Assembly (NCBI RefSeq): GCF_003065365.1
Contig: NZ_CP023276.1
Coordinates: forward strand, 62,001-126,000
DNA from: Polynucleobacter difficilis
GTDB taxonomy: Bacteria; Pseudomonadota; Gammaproteobacteria; Burkholderiales; Burkholderiaceae
Reading direction: 5' to 3'
Length of the DNA: 64,000 bases
This document shows positions 16,707 to 26,104 of the stretch, one piece after another. A program made the position numbers and the translations under genes. Numbering within the stretch: the stretch's first letter is position 1; each line of letters begins with the position of its first letter. The notes under the pieces were generated by a model. It was not told the DNA's origin, made no database searches, and worked only from the letters and a program-made list of their open reading frames with translations.

Positions 16707-17414
16707 ATGGCACGCCAGGCGCGCATTGTTATTTCGGGTCAGGCAATGCATGTGCTGGTGCATGGAAATAATCGTGAGACCTTGTTTCATGCGCCGGCAG
16801 ACTACACCACTTACCTCGATTGGCTGCGCACTGCAGCCGCTCAATTTTCAGTAGCGGTTCATGCTTATGCGCTAATGCCCAATCATGTGCATTTGCTCCT
16901 CAGTCCCAAAGAGTCGCAGTCGCTAGCGAAATTAATGCAATCCTTAGGGCGGCGCTATGCGCAATTCTTTAATCAAAAGCACGGACGTACCGGAACAGTT
17001 TGGGAGGGCCGTTATCGCTCATCCTTAATTGATCCCGATTACGTTCTACGTTGTCAGCGTTACATTGAGCTAAATCCTGTCCGTAGCGGCCTGGAATCCC
17101 GGCCTACTGACCATCCTTGGACGAGTTATGCCAGTCACATCGGCGGAAAAGCGGAAGTATGGTTACAAGACCACCCGCGGTTTTGGGGCCTCGGAAATAC
17201 CCCGTTTGAGCGTCAAATGGCTTGGGCAAACTGGGTCAAAGAAGGTGCCCCCCACTCGGAGGACCGCGCAATTACAGAAGCCGTTCTACGGTCAAAGCCA
17301 TGGGTAGGCCCAGAGTATGCAAAAACCCTCTTTAAGGGCAATCTAGACTTTATGCAGATTCGCCCACGTGGGCGCCCGATTAAAAAAGACCCTCCCGAAG
17401 TAAGGCCAACTTAA
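16707..17414 (+). CDS. REP-associated tyrosine transposase (RAYT, TnpA-REP family)
   Basis: RAYTs are single-copy relatives of IS200/IS605 transposases that act on nearby REP palindromes. The 235-residue protein has the catalytic HUH pair H60/H62 in MPNHVHLLL and a likely nucleophilic tyrosine Y119 in RYIELNPVRSG. Further family motifs are RTGTVWEGRYRSSLI and the HPWTSYASH block. The frame is intact. It begins 12 bases after ponA with an AGGAGG ribosome-binding site, so it may ride on the ponA transcript. A REP-like palindrome sits 50 bases downstream (separate entry). These genes are usually vertically kept rather than freely mobile. Confidence 0.9.
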   Translation: MARQARIVISGQAMHVLVHGNNRETLFHAPADYTTYLDWLRTAAAQFSVAVHAYALMPNHVHLLLSPKESQSLAKLMQSLGRRYAQFFNQKHGRTGTVWEGRYRSSLIDPDYVLRCQRYIELNPVRSGLESRPTDHPWTSYASHIGGKAEVWLQDHPRFWGLGNTPFERQMAWANWVKEGAPHSEDRAITEAVLRSKPWVGPEYAKTLFKGNLDFMQIRPRGRPIKKDPPEVRPT

Positions 17415-17460
17415 TTAACGGGCACTAAGGTTGGTGTGGAGTGAATAAGTGAATAAATAG

Positions 17461-17523
17461 TCACTCTGTCCCTATTAAAATAATCATCCTCGTTGATCTC
17501 CCTATTTAAATGGGACAGAGTCA
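17461..17523. repeat. REP-like palindrome next to the RAYT gene
   Basis: ACTCTGTCCC at 17463-17472 is the exact reverse complement of GGGACAGAGT at 17512-17521. The similarity extends inward through A/T-rich arms (TATTAAAATA versus TATTTAAAT). The spacer is about 39 bases. From memory, the GGGACAGAGT core is common beside RAYT genes in proteobacterial genomes. It is probably the recognition target of the neighbouring transposase. Confidence 0.6.
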
Positions 17524-17612
17524 ATTAAAAAGATTGCACTTAAGGGGGTATTCCCCTATATTTGATCTCCCACGCGCTTTCGCGCCATTATGCGCCGTTA
17601 TCGAGACACACT

Positions 17613-20600
17613 ATGAATAGCAAAATTACCAAAAATACTTCAGATACTTCAAAAGTAGCGGCTGAAACAATTCGGCCAATCGCACAGGGTTTGTACGATC
17701 CGGCAAATGAACATGATGCATGTGGCGTCGGTTTTGTTGCGCACATCAAAGGTAAAAAATCCCACGCGATTGTGGCGCAGGGTTTGCAAATATTAGAAAA
17801 CTTGGATCACCGCGGCGCTGTTGGTGCTGATCCACTGATGGGTGATGGTGCCGGTATTTTGATCCAAGTTCCCGATCTCTTGTATCGCGAGGAAATGGCC
17901 AAGCAAGGAGTCACATTACCTCCGTTTGGTGAATACGGTGTGGGTATGATCTTTTTGCCAAAAGAAAGCGCATCACGTTTGGCCTGTGAACAAGAGCTCG
18001 AAAGAACAGTTCGCTTAGAAGGTCAAGTAGTGCTTGGATGGCGTGATGTACCAATTGATGTCAAATTGCCGATGTCACCAACGGTACAAAAGACAGAGCC
18101 GTTCATTCGCCAAATTTTCATTGGGCGCGGTCGCGACATCATGACAACCGATGCCTTAGAGCGAAAGTTATATGTCATCCGCAAAACAGCGAGTCACGCC
18201 ATTCAAGATTTGCACTTAAAGCACGGCAAAGAATATTTCGTTGCATCGATGTCAGCACGCACCATTGTTTACAAGGGACTCCTGCTTGCAAATCAAGTAG
18301 GTGCGTATTACTTAGACTTACAAGATCAACGCTGCGTGTCGGCGTTAGCCTTGGTGCATCAGCGTTTTTCAACCAACACTTTCCCGGCGTGGGAGTTGGC
18401 CCACCCTTATCGCATGATTGCGCACAACGGTGAAATCAATACCGTTAAAGGAAACGTAAATTGGGTTAATGCACGCACCGGCGCAATTAGCTCCCCAGTA
18501 TTGGGTGATGATCTACAAAAATTGTGGCCATTAATTTATCCAGGTCAGTCTGATACGGCTTGCTTCGATAACTGCTTAGAGTTATTGGTTATGGCGGGCT
18601 ACCCCTTGGCACAAGCCATGATGATGATGATTCCTGAGGCATGGGAACAGCACACCTTGATGGATGAGAACCGCCGCGCGTTTTATGAATACCATGCAGC
18701 GATGATGGAGCCATGGGATGGTCCTGCCGCCATGGCCTTTACCGACGGCCGTCAGATTGGGGCAACGCTCGATCGCAATGGATTACGTCCAGCACGCTAT
18801 TACGTCACCGATGACGATCTCGTGATCATGGGTTCCGAGGCAGGTGTATTGCCGGTACCTGAGAACAAGATTGTGCAAAAGTGGCGCCTGCAACCCGGCA
18901 AGATGTTCATGATTGACATGGAGCAAGGCCGCATCATTGATGACCTTGAACTCAAAGATGCGGTATCGAAAGCCAAGCCATACAAGAGCTGGATTGATGC
19001 CGTACGCGTTAAGTTGGATGAAGTCGATTTATCCAAAAAAGATAGTGTGGATGAACAGGTTCATATACGGCCAGCTGCAAAACTATTGGATCGCCAGCAG
19101 GCATTTGGTTATAGCCAAGAAGACCTTAAGTATTTAATGGCGCCAATGGCCTTATCAGGTGAAGAAGCAATTGGTTCGATGGGTAACGACAGCCCACTGG
19201 CTGTTTTGTCGAATAAAGACAAATCCCTTTACAACTACTTTAAGCAACTCTTTGCTCAGGTTACCAACCCTCCAATCGATTCGATTCGGGAAAATATGGT
19301 GATGTCCTTAGTTTCGTTTGTGGGACCAAAACCCAATTTGCTCGACACCAACAACATCAATCCCCCAATGCGGCTAGAAGTGAGTCAGCCCATTTTAGAT
19401 TTTGAAGAGATGGCGAAGATTCGCCACATTGAGCACTACACCAATGGCAAGTTCCGCACTTACGAATTGGATATCTGCTATCCAGTCGCTTGGGGCAAAG
19501 AAGGTATTGAGGCGCGCCTAGCATCCTTGTGCGCAGAGGCTGCCGATGCAGTTAGCCTCGGCTTCAACATTGTGCTGATCAGTGATCGCCAAGTGGATGA
19601 GAAGCACGTTGCTATTCCAGCGCTATTGGCAACGTCTGCCATTCACCAGCATTTGGTTGCTAAGGGATTGCGTACTAGCGTTGGTCTAGTTGTAGAGACC
19701 GGTAGCGCGCGCGAGACCCATCACTTTGCATTGCTCGCGGGCTATGGTGCAGAAGCCATTCACCCCTTCTTGGCAATGGAGACTTTGGCGGAAATGGCAA
19801 AAGGTTTGCCCGGTGATCTATCACCCGAAAAAGCCATCAAGAATTACGTAAAAGCGGTAGGCAAAGGCTTGCAAAAAGTCATGTCAAAAATGGGTATCTC
19901 AACCTATATGTCCTATACCGGATCACAAATTTTTGAGGCCATTGGACTCAATCAGGAAGTGATTCAACAGTATTTCAAAAATACGCCATCGAATGTGGGC
20001 GGTATTGGTGTGTTTGAAATTGCCGAAGAGGCCCTGCATATGCATCAGCAGGCGTTTGGAAACGATCCTGTGCTCAGCAATATGCTCGAAGCGGGCGGCG
20101 AATATGCCTATCGTGTTCGCGGTGAAAATCACATGTGGACACCCGATACCATTGCAAAGCTACAGCATGCAGCGCGTACGGGTTCTGACAAGGGCTACCA
20201 GACATATAAAGAGTACGCCAACATCATCAATGACCAGAGCAAGCGTCAGATGACCTTGCGCGGCTTATTTGAATTTAAGGTGGATCCTGCTAAAGCGATT
20301 CCGCTCGATGAGGTGGAGTCTGCTAAAGAGATCGTCAAACGCTTTGCCACGGGCGCGATGTCCTTGGGCTCCATCTCAACCGAGGCCCATGCAACCTTAG
20401 CAATTGCAATGAACCGTATTGGAGGTAAGTCCAATACAGGCGAGGGCGGCGAAGATCCGAATCGCTACAAGAACGAACTCAAAGGCATTCCGATTCGTAA
20501 GGGCGAAAGTCTTGCAAGCATTCTGGGTAGCGATGTGGTCGAAGCCAATATTCCATTGGAAGATGGCGATTCCTTGCGCTCAAAAATCAAGCAAGTAGCG

Positions 20601-22394
20601 TCCGGCCGCTTTGGCGTCACCGCCGAATATTTACGCTCAGCCGATCAGTTGCAAATCAAAATGGCGCAAGGCGCAAAGCCAGGCGAGGGCGGTCAGTTGC
20701 CTGGTAGCAAAGTATCCGATTACATTGGTAAGTTGCGTTATTCGGTACCGGGCGTTGGTTTGATTTCTCCGCCTCCACACCATGATATTTATTCGATTGA
20801 AGACATTGCGCAGCTGATTCATGACCTTAAGAACGTCAATCCGAAGGCAGATGTGTCAGTCAAGCTTGTTGCTGAAGTGGGAGTGGGTACGGTTGCTGCG
20901 GGTGTTGCTAAAGCGAAAGCCGATCACGTGGTGATTGCGGGCCATGATGGCGGTACCGGCGCCTCGCCACTTTCATCGATTAAGCATGCGGGTTCCCCAT
21001 GGGAGCTTGGTCTTGCTGAAACCCAGCAAACCTTGGTACTCAATCGTTTGCGTAGCCGTATTCGGGTGCAGGCCGATGGTCAAATGAAAACCGGTCGTGA
21101 CGTGGTGATTGGCGCCTTACTTGGTGCGGATGAATTTGGTTTCGCCACTGCACCACTGGTAGTAGAAGGTTGCATCATGATGCGCAAGTGCCATTTGAAT
21201 ACCTGCCCAGTTGGTGTTGCTACGCAAGATCCAGAGCTGCGTAAAAAGTTCGCGGGTAAGCCAGAGCACGTGGTTAATTTCTTCTTCTTTGTTGCAGAAG
21301 AAGCACGCGAAATCATGGCTCAGTTAGGCATACGCAAGTTTGATGATCTGATTGGCCGAGTTGATTTACTCGATACCCGCAAGGGCATCGATAACTGGAA
21401 AACCCACGGACTGGACTTCAGTAAGATTTTTGCAGCCCCGGCTGTACCAGCCGATGTGCCGCGCTATCAAGTGCTCACGCAGGACCATGGACTCGGCACT
21501 GCCTTAGACCATATTTTGATTGAAAAGAGCGAGCCTGCATTAGAGCGCGGCGAGAAAGTGTCCTTCATTGTTCCTGTGAAGAACGTGAATCGTACCGTAG
21601 GCGCAATGCTATCCGGTGAAATCGCTCAGCGCTATGGCCATGCTGGCTTGCCAGACGACACCATTCACATCCAGTTAAACGGCACAGCCGGTCAAAGTTT
21701 TGCCGCATTCTTGGCGCACGGCGTTACCTTGGATCTGGTTGGCGATGCCAATGATTATGTTGGTAAAGGATTGTCGGGTGGCCGTGTCATCGTGCGCGCA
21801 CCGCATGAGTTCCGTGGCGATACAGCCAAGAACATCATTGTCGGCAATACCGTCTTGTATGGCGCGATTGGTGGCGAAGCCTTCTTTAATGGCGTAGCTG
21901 GCGAGCGATTTGCAGTTCGTAACTCGGGTGCTACGGCTGTAGTTGAAGGTACCGGTGATCACGGTTGTGAATACATGACGGGTGGTACGGTTGTCGTTCT
22001 GGGTGAAACCGGACGCAACTTTGCAGCCGGCATGAGCGGTGGTATCGCTTATGTCTACGACGAAGATGGTTTGTTTGCAAAGCGTTGCAATACCAGTATG
22101 GCTACTTTAGAAAAAGTACTACCCCATGCAGAGCAGGTCGCGAGCATTCCTGAAGCCCAGTGGCATGCACCAATCGATGTGAAGGATGGCGGTCAGCGTC
22201 TTAGCGATGAGCATATTTTAAAGGCCTTAATTGAGCGTCATTTCCGGCACACCGGTTCTGAGCGTGCGAAGGCCTTGCTCGCTGATTGGGATCAGGCGCG
22301 TACTCGCTTTATCAAAGTACACCCCACTGAATACAAACGTGCCTTGGGTGAGCTTTGGGAAAAAGCGCAAAAAAATGCAAAAGCGATTGCTTAA
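17613..22394 (+). CDS. gltB: Glutamate synthase (NADPH) large subunit
   Basis: GltB makes two glutamates from glutamine and 2-oxoglutarate. The chosen ATG at 17613 gives 1593 residues; a TTG at 17562 in the same frame is a poorer start inside the REP-flanking region. The N-terminal nucleophile is C37 in EHDACGVGF, so a 36-residue propeptide must be removed. Domains in order are the Ntn glutaminase (~37-430), a central domain, the FMN/3Fe-4S synthase domain (~850-1230; CIMMRKCHLNTCPVG near 1190) and the C-terminal GXGXG beta-helix. It is followed 31 bases later by gltD. Confidence 0.97.
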   Translation: MNSKITKNTSDTSKVAAETIRPIAQGLYDPANEHDACGVGFVAHIKGKKSHAIVAQGLQILENLDHRGAVGADPLMGDGAGILIQVPDLLYREEMAKQGVTLPPFGEYGVGMIFLPKESASRLACEQELERTVRLEGQVVLGWRDVPIDVKLPMSPTVQKTEPFIRQIFIGRGRDIMTTDALERKLYVIRKTASHAIQDLHLKHGKEYFVASMSARTIVYKGLLLANQVGAYYLDLQDQRCVSALALVHQRFSTNTFPAWELAHPYRMIAHNGEINTVKGNVNWVNARTGAISSPVLGDDLQKLWPLIYPGQSDTACFDNCLELLVMAGYPLAQAMMMMIPEAWEQHTLMDENRRAFYEYHAAMMEPWDGPAAMAFTDGRQIGATLDRNGLRPARYYVTDDDLVIMGSEAGVLPVPENKIVQKWRLQPGKMFMIDMEQGRIIDDLELKDAVSKAKPYKSWIDAVRVKLDEVDLSKKDSVDEQVHIRPAAKLLDRQQAFGYSQEDLKYLMAPMALSGEEAIGSMGNDSPLAVLSNKDKSLYNYFKQLFAQVTNPPIDSIRENMVMSLVSFVGPKPNLLDTNNINPPMRLEVSQPILDFEEMAKIRHIEHYTNGKFRTYELDICYPVAWGKEGIEARLASLCAEAADAVSLGFNIVLISDRQVDEKHVAIPALLATSAIHQHLVAKGLRTSVGLVVETGSARETHHFALLAGYGAEAIHPFLAMETLAEMAKGLPGDLSPEKAIKNYVKAVGKGLQKVMSKMGISTYMSYTGSQIFEAIGLNQEVIQQYFKNTPSNVGGIGVFEIAEEALHMHQQAFGNDPVLSNMLEAGGEYAYRVRGENHMWTPDTIAKLQHAARTGSDKGYQTYKEYANIINDQSKRQMTLRGLFEFKVDPAKAIPLDEVESAKEIVKRFATGAMSLGSISTEAHATLAIAMNRIGGKSNTGEGGEDPNRYKNELKGIPIRKGESLASILGSDVVEANIPLEDGDSLRSKIKQVASGRFGVTAEYLRSADQLQIKMAQGAKPGEGGQLPGSKVSDYIGKLRYSVPGVGLISPPPHHDIYSIEDIAQLIHDLKNVNPKADVSVKLVAEVGVGTVAAGVAKAKADHVVIAGHDGGTGASPLSSIKHAGSPWELGLAETQQTLVLNRLRSRIRVQADGQMKTGRDVVIGALLGADEFGFATAPLVVEGCIMMRKCHLNTCPVGVATQDPELRKKFAGKPEHVVNFFFFVAEEAREIMAQLGIRKFDDLIGRVDLLDTRKGIDNWKTHGLDFSKIFAAPAVPADVPRYQVLTQDHGLGTALDHILIEKSEPALERGEKVSFIVPVKNVNRTVGAMLSGEIAQRYGHAGLPDDTIHIQLNGTAGQSFAAFLAHGVTLDLVGDANDYVGKGLSGGRVIVRAPHEFRGDTAKNIIVGNTVLYGAIGGEAFFNGVAGERFAVRNSGATAVVEGTGDHGCEYMTGGTVVVLGETGRNFAAGMSGGIAYVYDEDGLFAKRCNTSMATLEKVLPHAEQVASIPEAQWHAPIDVKDGGQRLSDEHILKALIERHFRHTGSERAKALLADWDQARTRFIKVHPTEYKRALGELWEKAQKNAKAIA

Positions 22395-22425
22395 GTAACA
22401 ACACGATATTGAAGGAGTAGTTGAG

Positions 22426-23889
22426 ATGGGTAAGGTCACTGGATTTATGGAGTTTGAGCGTGTTAAGGAAACCTACGAGGCTCCCGTAACGCGCTTACAC
22501 CACTACAAAGAGTTTGTTGCAGCACTCAGCGATGATGAAGCTAAAGTGCAGAGCGCACGCTGTATGGATTGCGGCATTCCGTTTTGCAATAACGGCTGCC
22601 CAGTCAACAACATCATTCCGGACTTTAATGAACTGGTATTTCAGGGAGATTGGAAAAATGCCATTGAAGTACTGCACTCCACTAACAATTTCCCTGAATT
22701 TACTGGCCGTATTTGTCCTGCTCCATGTGAGTCTGCCTGTACATTAGGCATCAATCGGGATGCCGTTGGCATCAAATCAATTGAGCATGCCATCATTGAC
22801 AAGGCTTGGGAAAATGGTTGGGTTAAGCCCATGCCGTCCAAAACGAAAACGGGCAAAAAAGTAGCGATTGTCGGATCAGGCCCTGCCGGTATGGCAGCGG
22901 CACAGCAATTGGCGCGCGTTGGCCACGATGTCACCGTATATGAAAAGAATGATCGGGTTGGTGGCTTACTGCGCTATGGCATTCCTGACTTCAAGATGGA
23001 AAAGTGGCTGATTGATCGCCGCGTTGAGCAAATGCAAGCTGAAGGCGTTGTCTTCGCTACCGGCGTTTATGTTGGCAAAGAGGTAATGGGCGCGGAAGTC
23101 AAAAACTATTCCAGCAAGACAGTCACACCAGAGCAGTTGATGAAGGAATTTGATGCCGTCATTATTAGCGGCGGCGCAGAGCAGCCCCGTGATTTACCAG
23201 TTCCTGGGCGCGAACTCGAGGGTATCCATTACGCTCTGGAATTCTTAATTCCGCAAAATAAAGAAGTCGCTGGCGATTTGCAAAATGGCATTCGTGCAAC
23301 AGGCAAGCACGTTGTGGTGATTGGCGGCGGCGATACCGGTTCGGATTGCGTTGGTACGTCGAATCGCCACGGTGCAAATCATGTGACCCAATTTGAATTG
23401 TTGCCTCAGCCTCCCGAGGAAGAGAACAAGCCCTTAGTTTGGCCGTATTGGCCAACCAAGTTGCGCACCTCCTCATCGCATGAAGAGGGTTGTGAGCGCG
23501 ATTGGTCGGTAGGTACAAAACGCTTTGAGGGTAAAAACGGCAAGGTTGAAAAACTCATTGGCGTCCGTTTGGAGTGGCAAGGCGGCAAGATGACAGAAGT
23601 GCCAAACTCGGAGTTTGAGATCAAGGCCGACCTCGTTTTGTTGGCCATGGGCTTTGTATCTCCTGCTCAGCAAGTACTGAATGCATTTGGCGTCGATAAA
23701 GATGCGCGCGGCAATGCGAAGGCCCACGTTGAAGGTCAAAAAGCCTACCAAACCAATGTAGCAAAGGTATTTGCTGCCGGCGATATGCGTCGTGGCCAGT
23801 CTTTGGTGGTTTGGGCGATTCGGGAAGGCCGTCAGTGTGCGCATGCAGTGGATTCGTATTTAATGGGCTCATCGGTATTGCCGCTCTAA
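22426..23889 (+). CDS. gltD: Glutamate synthase (NADPH) small subunit
   Basis: GltD is the FAD/NADPH-binding subunit that feeds electrons through 4Fe-4S clusters to GltB. The 487-residue protein has the N-terminal cluster region with ARCMDCGIPFC, NNGCPV and ICPAPCESAC. The FAD Rossmann motif is VGSGPAGMAAA (~residue 146) with ENDRVGG-like residues downstream. The NADPH motif is VVIGGGDTGSDC. The start at 22426 has a GGAG ribosome-binding site. It forms an operon with gltB. Confidence 0.97.
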   Translation: MGKVTGFMEFERVKETYEAPVTRLHHYKEFVAALSDDEAKVQSARCMDCGIPFCNNGCPVNNIIPDFNELVFQGDWKNAIEVLHSTNNFPEFTGRICPAPCESACTLGINRDAVGIKSIEHAIIDKAWENGWVKPMPSKTKTGKKVAIVGSGPAGMAAAQQLARVGHDVTVYEKNDRVGGLLRYGIPDFKMEKWLIDRRVEQMQAEGVVFATGVYVGKEVMGAEVKNYSSKTVTPEQLMKEFDAVIISGGAEQPRDLPVPGRELEGIHYALEFLIPQNKEVAGDLQNGIRATGKHVVVIGGGDTGSDCVGTSNRHGANHVTQFELLPQPPEEENKPLVWPYWPTKLRTSSSHEEGCERDWSVGTKRFEGKNGKVEKLIGVRLEWQGGKMTEVPNSEFEIKADLVLLAMGFVSPAQQVLNAFGVDKDARGNAKAHVEGQKAYQTNVAKVFAAGDMRRGQSLVVWAIREGRQCAHAVDSYLMGSSVLPL

Positions 23890-23924
23890 AATCGAATCAT
23901 TGACTACTCATTAAAAGACACGCA

Positions 23925-24776
23925 TTGAATCATTCTGAATCTCCGCAAAGTCACACCAGCAAAGATGATGTTGTTGTCTCGATTCAGGACGTTAACTTTT
24001 CCTATGCGCCGGGTGAGCGTCAGATTTTGTCTGGCCTCAATATGGAGTTTCGCCGCGGCAAGGTAGTTGCTGTGATGGGTGGCTCGGGTTGTGGCAAAAC
24101 AACCGTGCTGCGTTTGATTGGTGGCCAAGTTACCACAACGGAAGGTAAGGTCTTATTCGAGAGCAGTAACGTTGGTCAAATGAGCAGTGCGGAGTTGATG
24201 CAGGCGCGCCGGCGTATGGGCATGCTGTTTCAGTTTGGCGCTCTGTTTACAGACCTCAGTGTTTTTGAAAACGTCGCTTTTCCGCTGCGCGAGCATACCA
24301 ACCTCAGCGAGGATTTGTTACGTAGCCTTGTACTCATGAAACTCAATGCAGTGGGTTTGCGCGGCGCACGTGATTTGATGCCCGGGCAAATCTCGGGCGG
24401 CATGGCAAGGCGTGTGGCACTCGCGCGCGCGATTGCACTTGATCCGCCACTCATCATGTATGACGAGCCGTTTGCTGGCTTAGACCCGATTGCACTGGGC
24501 ATTACAGCGCGTTTGATTCGTGATCTGAATACCGCACTCGGCGCCACTAGTATTTTGGTCACCCATGATGTGGAAGAAACGTTTGCGATTGCAGATTACG
24601 TGTACTTCATTGCCAATGGCCGCATTGGCGCCCAAGGCACGCCCGACGAACTCAATCGTTCAAGCGATCCATTTGTGCGCCAGTTCTTGGATGCTTCTCC
24701 CGATGGACCGGTGCCATTTCATTATCCGGGCGCAGACCTCTTGGATGATTTTGCTGCCCAGGTAGACGCGCGATGA
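23925..24776 (+). CDS. mlaF: Phospholipid transport ABC ATPase MlaF
   Basis: MlaF is the ATPase of the MlaFEDB complex, which moves phospholipids between outer and inner membranes. The 283-residue product has Walker A GGSGCGKTT (~50-58), signature ISGGMARRVALARA, Walker B LIMYDEPFAGLDP and the switch His in ILVTHDVEE. The start is a TTG at 23925; no better ATG precedes the ABC domain. Its stop overlaps the mlaE start by four bases. The operon order is mlaF-E-D-A-C-B, with mlaA included, as in Burkholderiales. Confidence 0.94.
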   Translation: MNHSESPQSHTSKDDVVVSIQDVNFSYAPGERQILSGLNMEFRRGKVVAVMGGSGCGKTTVLRLIGGQVTTTEGKVLFESSNVGQMSSAELMQARRRMGMLFQFGALFTDLSVFENVAFPLREHTNLSEDLLRSLVLMKLNAVGLRGARDLMPGQISGGMARRVALARAIALDPPLIMYDEPFAGLDPIALGITARLIRDLNTALGATSILVTHDVEETFAIADYVYFIANGRIGAQGTPDELNRSSDPFVRQFLDASPDGPVPFHYPGADLLDDFAAQVDAR

Positions 24777-25567
24777 TCGTACGTAAAACCATCGATTTGC
24801 TTGGCGATCTCGGATTCTTTATCCGCAGCAATATTGTTAGTCTCGGCCATGCAACGCGCATGTTCATTGCAGTGATGGCGCGCTCGGCTCCGCTACTAAA
24901 GCGCCCACGCCTGGTTTCGGATCAAATCCTCTTTATCGGTAATCACTCCTTTGTGATTATTGCGGTCTCGGGTTTATTTGTTGGCTTTGTATTGGGACTG
25001 CAGGGCTACTACACCTTGAATCGCTATGGCTCGGAACAAGCGTTGGGCCTGTTGGTTGCCTTATCGCTCACGCGTGAACTGGGCCCCGTAATTACTGCCC
25101 TCCTTTTTGCGGGCAGGGCAGGCACTTCGTTGACCGCAGAAATTGGCCTAATGAAGGCAGGCGAACAATTGAGTGCAATGGAGATGATGGCCGTCGATCC
25201 TTTGAGCCGAGTAGTAGCGCCGCGCCTGTGGGCTGGCATTATTTCCATGCCGATTTTGGCAACCATCTTTACTGCGGTTGGTGTGGTTGGCGGTTACTTT
25301 GTAGGCGTGCCATTAATTGGTGTTGACTCGGGTGCGTTTTGGTCACAAATGCAAGGTGGCGTTGATCTCTTCTCCGATATTGGCAACGGTTTAATTAAGA
25401 GCGTTGTATTTGGTATTGTGGTGACCTTTATCGCCCTCTATCAAGGCTTTGAAGCCAAACCAACGCCAGAAGGGGTGTCCCAGGCAACTACCCGGACGGT
25501 TGTGATTTCATCCTTGGCAGTATTGGCATTGGATTTCTTGCTGACTGCCTTGATGTTCTCTAACTAG
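24773..25567 (+). CDS. mlaE: Phospholipid transport permease MlaE
   Basis: MlaE is the inner-membrane permease of the Mla complex and exists as a dimer. The 264-residue protein has five or six hydrophobic segments. It contains the permease family block SLTRELGPVITALLFAGRAG and the coupling-helix region EIGLMKAGEQLSAMEMM. The start overlaps mlaF by four bases (ATGA). The N-terminal amphipathic helix precedes the first membrane segment at about residue 55. Length is typical of the family. Confidence 0.95.
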   Translation: MIVRKTIDLLGDLGFFIRSNIVSLGHATRMFIAVMARSAPLLKRPRLVSDQILFIGNHSFVIIAVSGLFVGFVLGLQGYYTLNRYGSEQALGLLVALSLTRELGPVITALLFAGRAGTSLTAEIGLMKAGEQLSAMEMMAVDPLSRVVAPRLWAGIISMPILATIFTAVGVVGGYFVGVPLIGVDSGAFWSQMQGGVDLFSDIGNGLIKSVVFGIVVTFIALYQGFEAKPTPEGVSQATTRTVVISSLAVLALDFLLTALMFSN

Positions 25568-25601
25568 CGATCAAATACAGAAGGATTAAACTGAGGTCCA
25601 T

Positions 25602-26084
25602 ATGAGAAAAAGTGCGATTGATGTCTGGGTTGGAATATTCGTTGCCATTGGCTTATTGGCCGCCCTCTTTTTGGCCCTCAAGGTCGGCAATATGAATGCC
25701 GTATCGTTTCAGCCCACCTACACCATTACCGCTCGCTTTGACAACATCGGCGGCCTAAAGCCACGTGCACCAGTCAAAAGCGCTGGCGTAGTTGTTGGCC
25801 GTATTGCGGACATTCGCTTTGATGACACGACATACCAAGCAACCGTCACGATGACGCTGGAGCGTAGCTACCAGTTTCCAAAAGACTCGGCCGCGAAGAT
25901 TTTGACTTCGGGCTTATTAGGTGAGCAATACGTTGGGCTCGAGGCCGGCGGCTCAGATCAAATGTTGGCACAGGGCAATATGATTACGCAAACCCAATCG
26001 GCTGTTGTGCTCGAAAACCTCATCAGCCAATTTTTGTACAACAAGGCGGCTGATGGCGGTAAAGATGAAGGCACTAAAAAGTGA
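25602..26084 (+). CDS. mlaD: Phospholipid transport protein MlaD (MCE domain)
   Basis: MlaD is anchored in the inner membrane and forms a periplasmic hexamer that carries lipids from MlaC to MlaE. The 160-residue protein starts with one membrane helix (~9-28), followed by the MCE domain. Motifs include TARFDNIGGLKPRAPVKSAG, VVVGRIADI and ILTSGLLGEQYVGLEAGG. The C-terminal hydrophobic tail is FLYNKAADGGKDEG. It is slightly shorter than E. coli MlaD (183). A good ribosome-binding site is not obvious, but the gap to mlaE is only 34 bases. Confidence 0.94.
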   Translation: MRKSAIDVWVGIFVAIGLLAALFLALKVGNMNAVSFQPTYTITARFDNIGGLKPRAPVKSAGVVVGRIADIRFDDTTYQATVTMTLERSYQFPKDSAAKILTSGLLGEQYVGLEAGGSDQMLAQGNMITQTQSAVVLENLISQFLYNKAADGGKDEGTKK

Positions 26085-26104
26085 TTTTTTGGCCCCACAG
26101 CGCC

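Noticed and set aside
17562..17612. TTG start for gltB
   Set aside because: It adds 17 residues to an already 36-residue propeptide; the ATG at 17613 is preferred, although this is not proven.
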